DNA of 64,000 nt, from the NCBI GenBank assembly GCA_902790325.1, contig CADARP010000015.1, forward strand, positions 1 through 64,000. The letters run 5' to 3'. Both the position numbers and the translations under genes were made by a program. This stretch comes from Oscillospiraceae bacterium. Its GTDB lineage: Bacteria; Bacillota; Clostridia; Oscillospirales; Acutalibacteraceae. How positions within the stretch are numbered: the stretch's first letter is position 1; every line of letters begins with the position of its first letter. This document shows positions 62,228 to 64,000 of the stretch, in pieces. The notes beneath the pieces were generated by a model. It saw only the letters and a list, made by a program, of their open reading frames with translations, ran no database searches and had not been told where the DNA came from.

Positions 62228-62267
62228 AAATACGCCTTCCGGACAAAAAGGCGTATTTCTTTTTTTC
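62228..62267 (+). terminator. Terminator of the moeA-moaCA-MOSC operon
   Basis: Stem AAATACGCCTT (62228-62238) with AAGGCGTATTT (62248-62258), then CTTTTTTTC. It separates the cofactor operon from the sigma factor. Confidence 0.92.
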
Positions 62268-62280
62268 GGCAGGCTGTAAC

Positions 62281-62310
62281 TGTTACCTTTTCCGCGCGTT
62301 TTGCGTATAA
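62281..62310 (+). promoter_or_regulatory. ECF-type promoter of the sigma factor gene
   Basis: TGTTACC (62281-62287) and CGTATAA (62304-62310) are spaced as in extracytoplasmic-function promoters (consensus of the type TGAAAC, 16-17 bp, CGTATA). It lies 48 bp before the sigma gene, as expected for self-activation. Confidence 0.6.
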
Positions 62311-62357
62311 CGGATGAAAGAGCAAACGAAAACGGCTCTTTCGGAAAGGAGTGTCCT

Positions 62358-62918
62358 ATGGATAACGGTGCAAGTAGCTACCGCCGTTTTCTGGAAGGTG
62401 ACGACACAGGACTCAAGGAACTGATCGAAGACTACCGCATGCCGCTGCAGATGTTCATTCTTTCCTTTGTGAAAGACGAAGACACTGCCGAAGAGGCGGC
62501 AGTCGAGACCTTTGTGAAACTGGCGACGAAGAAACCGCGGTACAGCGGCAAAGCGTCCTTCAAGACGTGGCTGTTCTGTATCGGCCGCAACACCGCGGCG
62601 GACTGTATCCGAAAGCAGAAACGGCACAATACCGTCAGTATAGATGAAATCGGCACGCAGGCATCGGACAAACCGTCCCCGGAGGAGTTGTACATAACCG
62701 ACGAGCGGAACAGACGCCTGGCGTCTTCCATGAAAAAGCTGAAGGAAGCGTATTACACGGTATTATGGCTCCGGTATTTTGAAAATCTGCCGGTTCGGGA
62801 CATTGCGCAGATCCTGCACAAGAGCGAGGGCAATACGAAGGTTCTTCTGAGTCGGGCGCGCGAGGCGCTGAAAGTTCAGCTCGGAAAGGATGGTTTTGAC
62901 GATGAAAACGAACAGTGA
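62358..62918 (+). CDS. ECF-type RNA polymerase sigma factor
   Basis: 186 residues. Region 2 runs about 25-90 (LQMFILSFVKDEDTAEEAAVETFVKLA and FKTWLFCIGRNTAADCIRKQKR). Region 4 runs about 130-180, with YYTVLWLRYFENLPVRDIAQILHKSEGNTKVLLSRAREALK as the helix-turn-helix. There are no regions 1 or 3, the ECF arrangement. GGAAAGGAG precedes the start. It overlaps the next gene, which encodes a single-span membrane protein, as usual for a sigma/anti-sigma pair. Confidence 0.9.
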   Translation: MDNGASSYRRFLEGDDTGLKELIEDYRMPLQMFILSFVKDEDTAEEAAVETFVKLATKKPRYSGKASFKTWLFCIGRNTAADCIRKQKRHNTVSIDEIGTQASDKPSPEELYITDERNRRLASSMKKLKEAYYTVLWLRYFENLPVRDIAQILHKSEGNTKVLLSRAREALKVQLGKDGFDDENEQ

Positions 62919-63918
62919 AGTTTTTGATCTCGTCATGGCGAGAAAAGACGAATATGAGAAGCAAAAGGCCGCGCGCAATAAGCGGATCGCGGCGGCGGGC
63001 GCGGGTGTGCTCGCGATCGCGCTGTGCGTCGGCGTCGGCGTCGCCGCACTGAAAGGCGGCACGCCTCCCGTGAAAGCCGGCGGCGAAGACAACACAGACG
63101 TCCGCGCGGCGGAGCCGGACGGGAGCGCGGTCGAACAAACCGCGGTCACGCGGCCGGACGATCCGACAATCAGCGAAGATTCGGTTGTTTTTCCGCCGTA
63201 CGAAAGCGGGGAAGCCGCGTGGAACGGAAACGGCGAACCCGCGCAGACGACAAAAATCTACGGCGGCGCAAATGCACCGGACGGCGCGGGCTTTTATACG
63301 GAAGAAACCGAAGCGGAACGAGGCGGCGCGCCCCCGAAGGACGACCCCGATTCGCCTTACGGCGGCGATACGCAGTCGGGCGGCCGGATGATCCCGGCCA
63401 GACCCGACGCGTCCGGTGCGGAAGCGGGCGTGAAAGCGGTCGGAGAAAAGATCACGGACGCCGAGGCATCGGCGTATCTGCGCGAAAACACCTGGATCGG
63501 TTCCGCGCTTGCGGCCGGCGGCGTTTCTGCGGACGACATCACGTATTCCGAGACCGGGTACTGCCACGTTTCCTACGACGGCACGGAAGGAAAGCCGCTC
63601 GAAGTGCGGGAGAATTTCCGGGACTACCTCGCCTACAGCGGCGGCAGGCTCATTGCGATCATCACGGTGACGAAAGAGAACGGCAAGCTGTCCGCAACGC
63701 CCGCGTTCGGCGGACCGTGGTTCCCGGATTACGACGCGTTCCTCAAAGCGCACAAGGGTCAGAAACTGCTGTATGTGTACGCCGGACGGATGGAGATCAT
63801 CATCACGCCGGACGGCAAATGCTTTAACCCGCAAGGCTCGGATGTGTCCGCATACATGGAAGGTCTCGAGAATCCGTATGCGTACTTCTACAGCGAGGCG
63901 GCAGCCTATACGCCGTAA
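62902..63918 (+). CDS. Putative anti-sigma factor, single-span membrane protein
   Basis: 338 residues from ATG 62902 (GGAAAGGA about 11 bases before; ATG 62890 overlaps it). A cytoplasmic part of about 30 residues (TNSEVFDLVMARKDEYEKQKAARNKR) precedes one membrane helix (IAAAGAGVLAIALCVGVGVAAL). A long Gly/Pro/Glu/Asp-rich, low-complexity extracellular stretch (about 55-180) and a C-terminal domain (about 180-338, YSETGYCHVSYDGTEG, LIAIITVTKENGKL) follow. Only the position and topology suggest an anti-sigma role; no zinc-binding anti-sigma motif (HxxxCxxC) is present. Overlaps the sigma factor gene by 17 bp. Confidence 0.65.
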   Translation: MKTNSEVFDLVMARKDEYEKQKAARNKRIAAAGAGVLAIALCVGVGVAALKGGTPPVKAGGEDNTDVRAAEPDGSAVEQTAVTRPDDPTISEDSVVFPPYESGEAAWNGNGEPAQTTKIYGGANAPDGAGFYTEETEAERGGAPPKDDPDSPYGGDTQSGGRMIPARPDASGAEAGVKAVGEKITDAEASAYLRENTWIGSALAAGGVSADDITYSETGYCHVSYDGTEGKPLEVRENFRDYLAYSGGRLIAIITVTKENGKLSATPAFGGPWFPDYDAFLKAHKGQKLLYVYAGRMEIIITPDGKCFNPQGSDVSAYMEGLENPYAYFYSEAAAYTP

Positions 63919-63935
63919 TCGCTGTCCGCTGTGCT

Positions 63936-63975
63936 GCCGGAGTTTTATCCATGCGATAGAACTTCGGCGGTTTTT
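63936..63975 (+). terminator. Probable terminator after the anti-sigma gene
   Basis: GCCGGAGTT pairs with AACTTCGGC (one G-T pair) around a 15-base loop, followed by GGTTTTT. The long loop makes it weaker than the others. Confidence 0.55.
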
Positions 63976-64000
63976 CTGTGTTGAGCAAACGCGCACGGTA

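Overview
The window is about 64 kb of GC-rich DNA from what looks like an anaerobic, low-oxygen-adapted Gram-positive bacterium of the class Clostridia. A dockerin-bearing secreted protein, CIRCE-controlled groESL, a QueT transporter, a GlnRS next to a long-form GluRS, stand-alone PduL, aldehyde:ferredoxin oxidoreductase and strong A-rich Shine-Dalgarno/sigma-A promoters all point to the gut Oscillospiraceae/Ruminococcaceae neighbourhood. This placement is inference. No rRNA, tRNA, CRISPR array, prophage or insertion sequence was seen.

Layout. 1-589: repeat element and promoter. 590-5831: DUF4173 membrane protein, an AgrC/AgrA-like two-component pair (minus) whose promoter carries spaced 9-bp repeats, and a CDF metal exporter. 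6098-9337 (+): a tightly coupled run of HD-domain protein, PF06541 membrane protein, SGNH hydrolase, then queT behind a preQ1-I riboswitch-like leader and a lipoprotein. 9403-16743 (-): cell-shape block mreB-mreC-mreD, a YhhN-type membrane protein, PBP2, a MinD-like ATPase and pduL, with an upstream lipoprotein. 16785-20762 (-): membrane protein, glnS, gltX. 20932-23388: small unknown protein, TVP38-type membrane protein, a PflX-like radical SAM protein coupled to an ArsC/Spx-like protein.

23447-29384 (-) is the most unusual region. It is one promoter-defined operon of two GH3-family acyl-adenylating enzymes that enclose a secreted LCAT-like hydrolase, whose nucleophile elbow carries Cys instead of Ser, and a lipoprotein; two of the three junctions are ATGA overlaps. 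29537-35269 (-) encodes a 1910-residue secreted protein with twelve Listeria-Bacteroides (Flg_new) repeats, an apparent cohesin-like domain in the middle and a C-terminal type I dockerin. It is divergent from a MarR regulator that is followed by an unannotated 47-residue hydrophobic peptide.

36426-50114 (-): PfkB sugar kinase, FucO-like lactaldehyde reductase, an old-yellow-enzyme-type Fe-S flavoenzyme coupled to a PNPOx-like protein, a membrane-anchored PpiC-type foldase with a long acidic insert, then a coupled chain of O-antigen-ligase-like protein, YgiQ radical SAM protein, EamA transporter, FAD oxidoreductase and RluA pseudouridine synthase. 50488-52597: groESL with perfect CIRCE.

52609-62213 is a molybdenum/tungsten-cofactor island. 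On the minus strand, mog-thiF-aor-moaD-ferredoxin forms one operon with overlapping genes. On the plus strand moeA, a MoeA-PBP fusion, moaC, moaA and a MOSC protein follow one another with overlaps or very short gaps. Together they make the pterin cofactor, insert the metal and supply the tungsten/molybdenum aldehyde oxidoreductase with its electron carrier. The window ends with an ECF sigma factor preceded by an ECF-type promoter and followed by a putative membrane-anchored anti-sigma partner.
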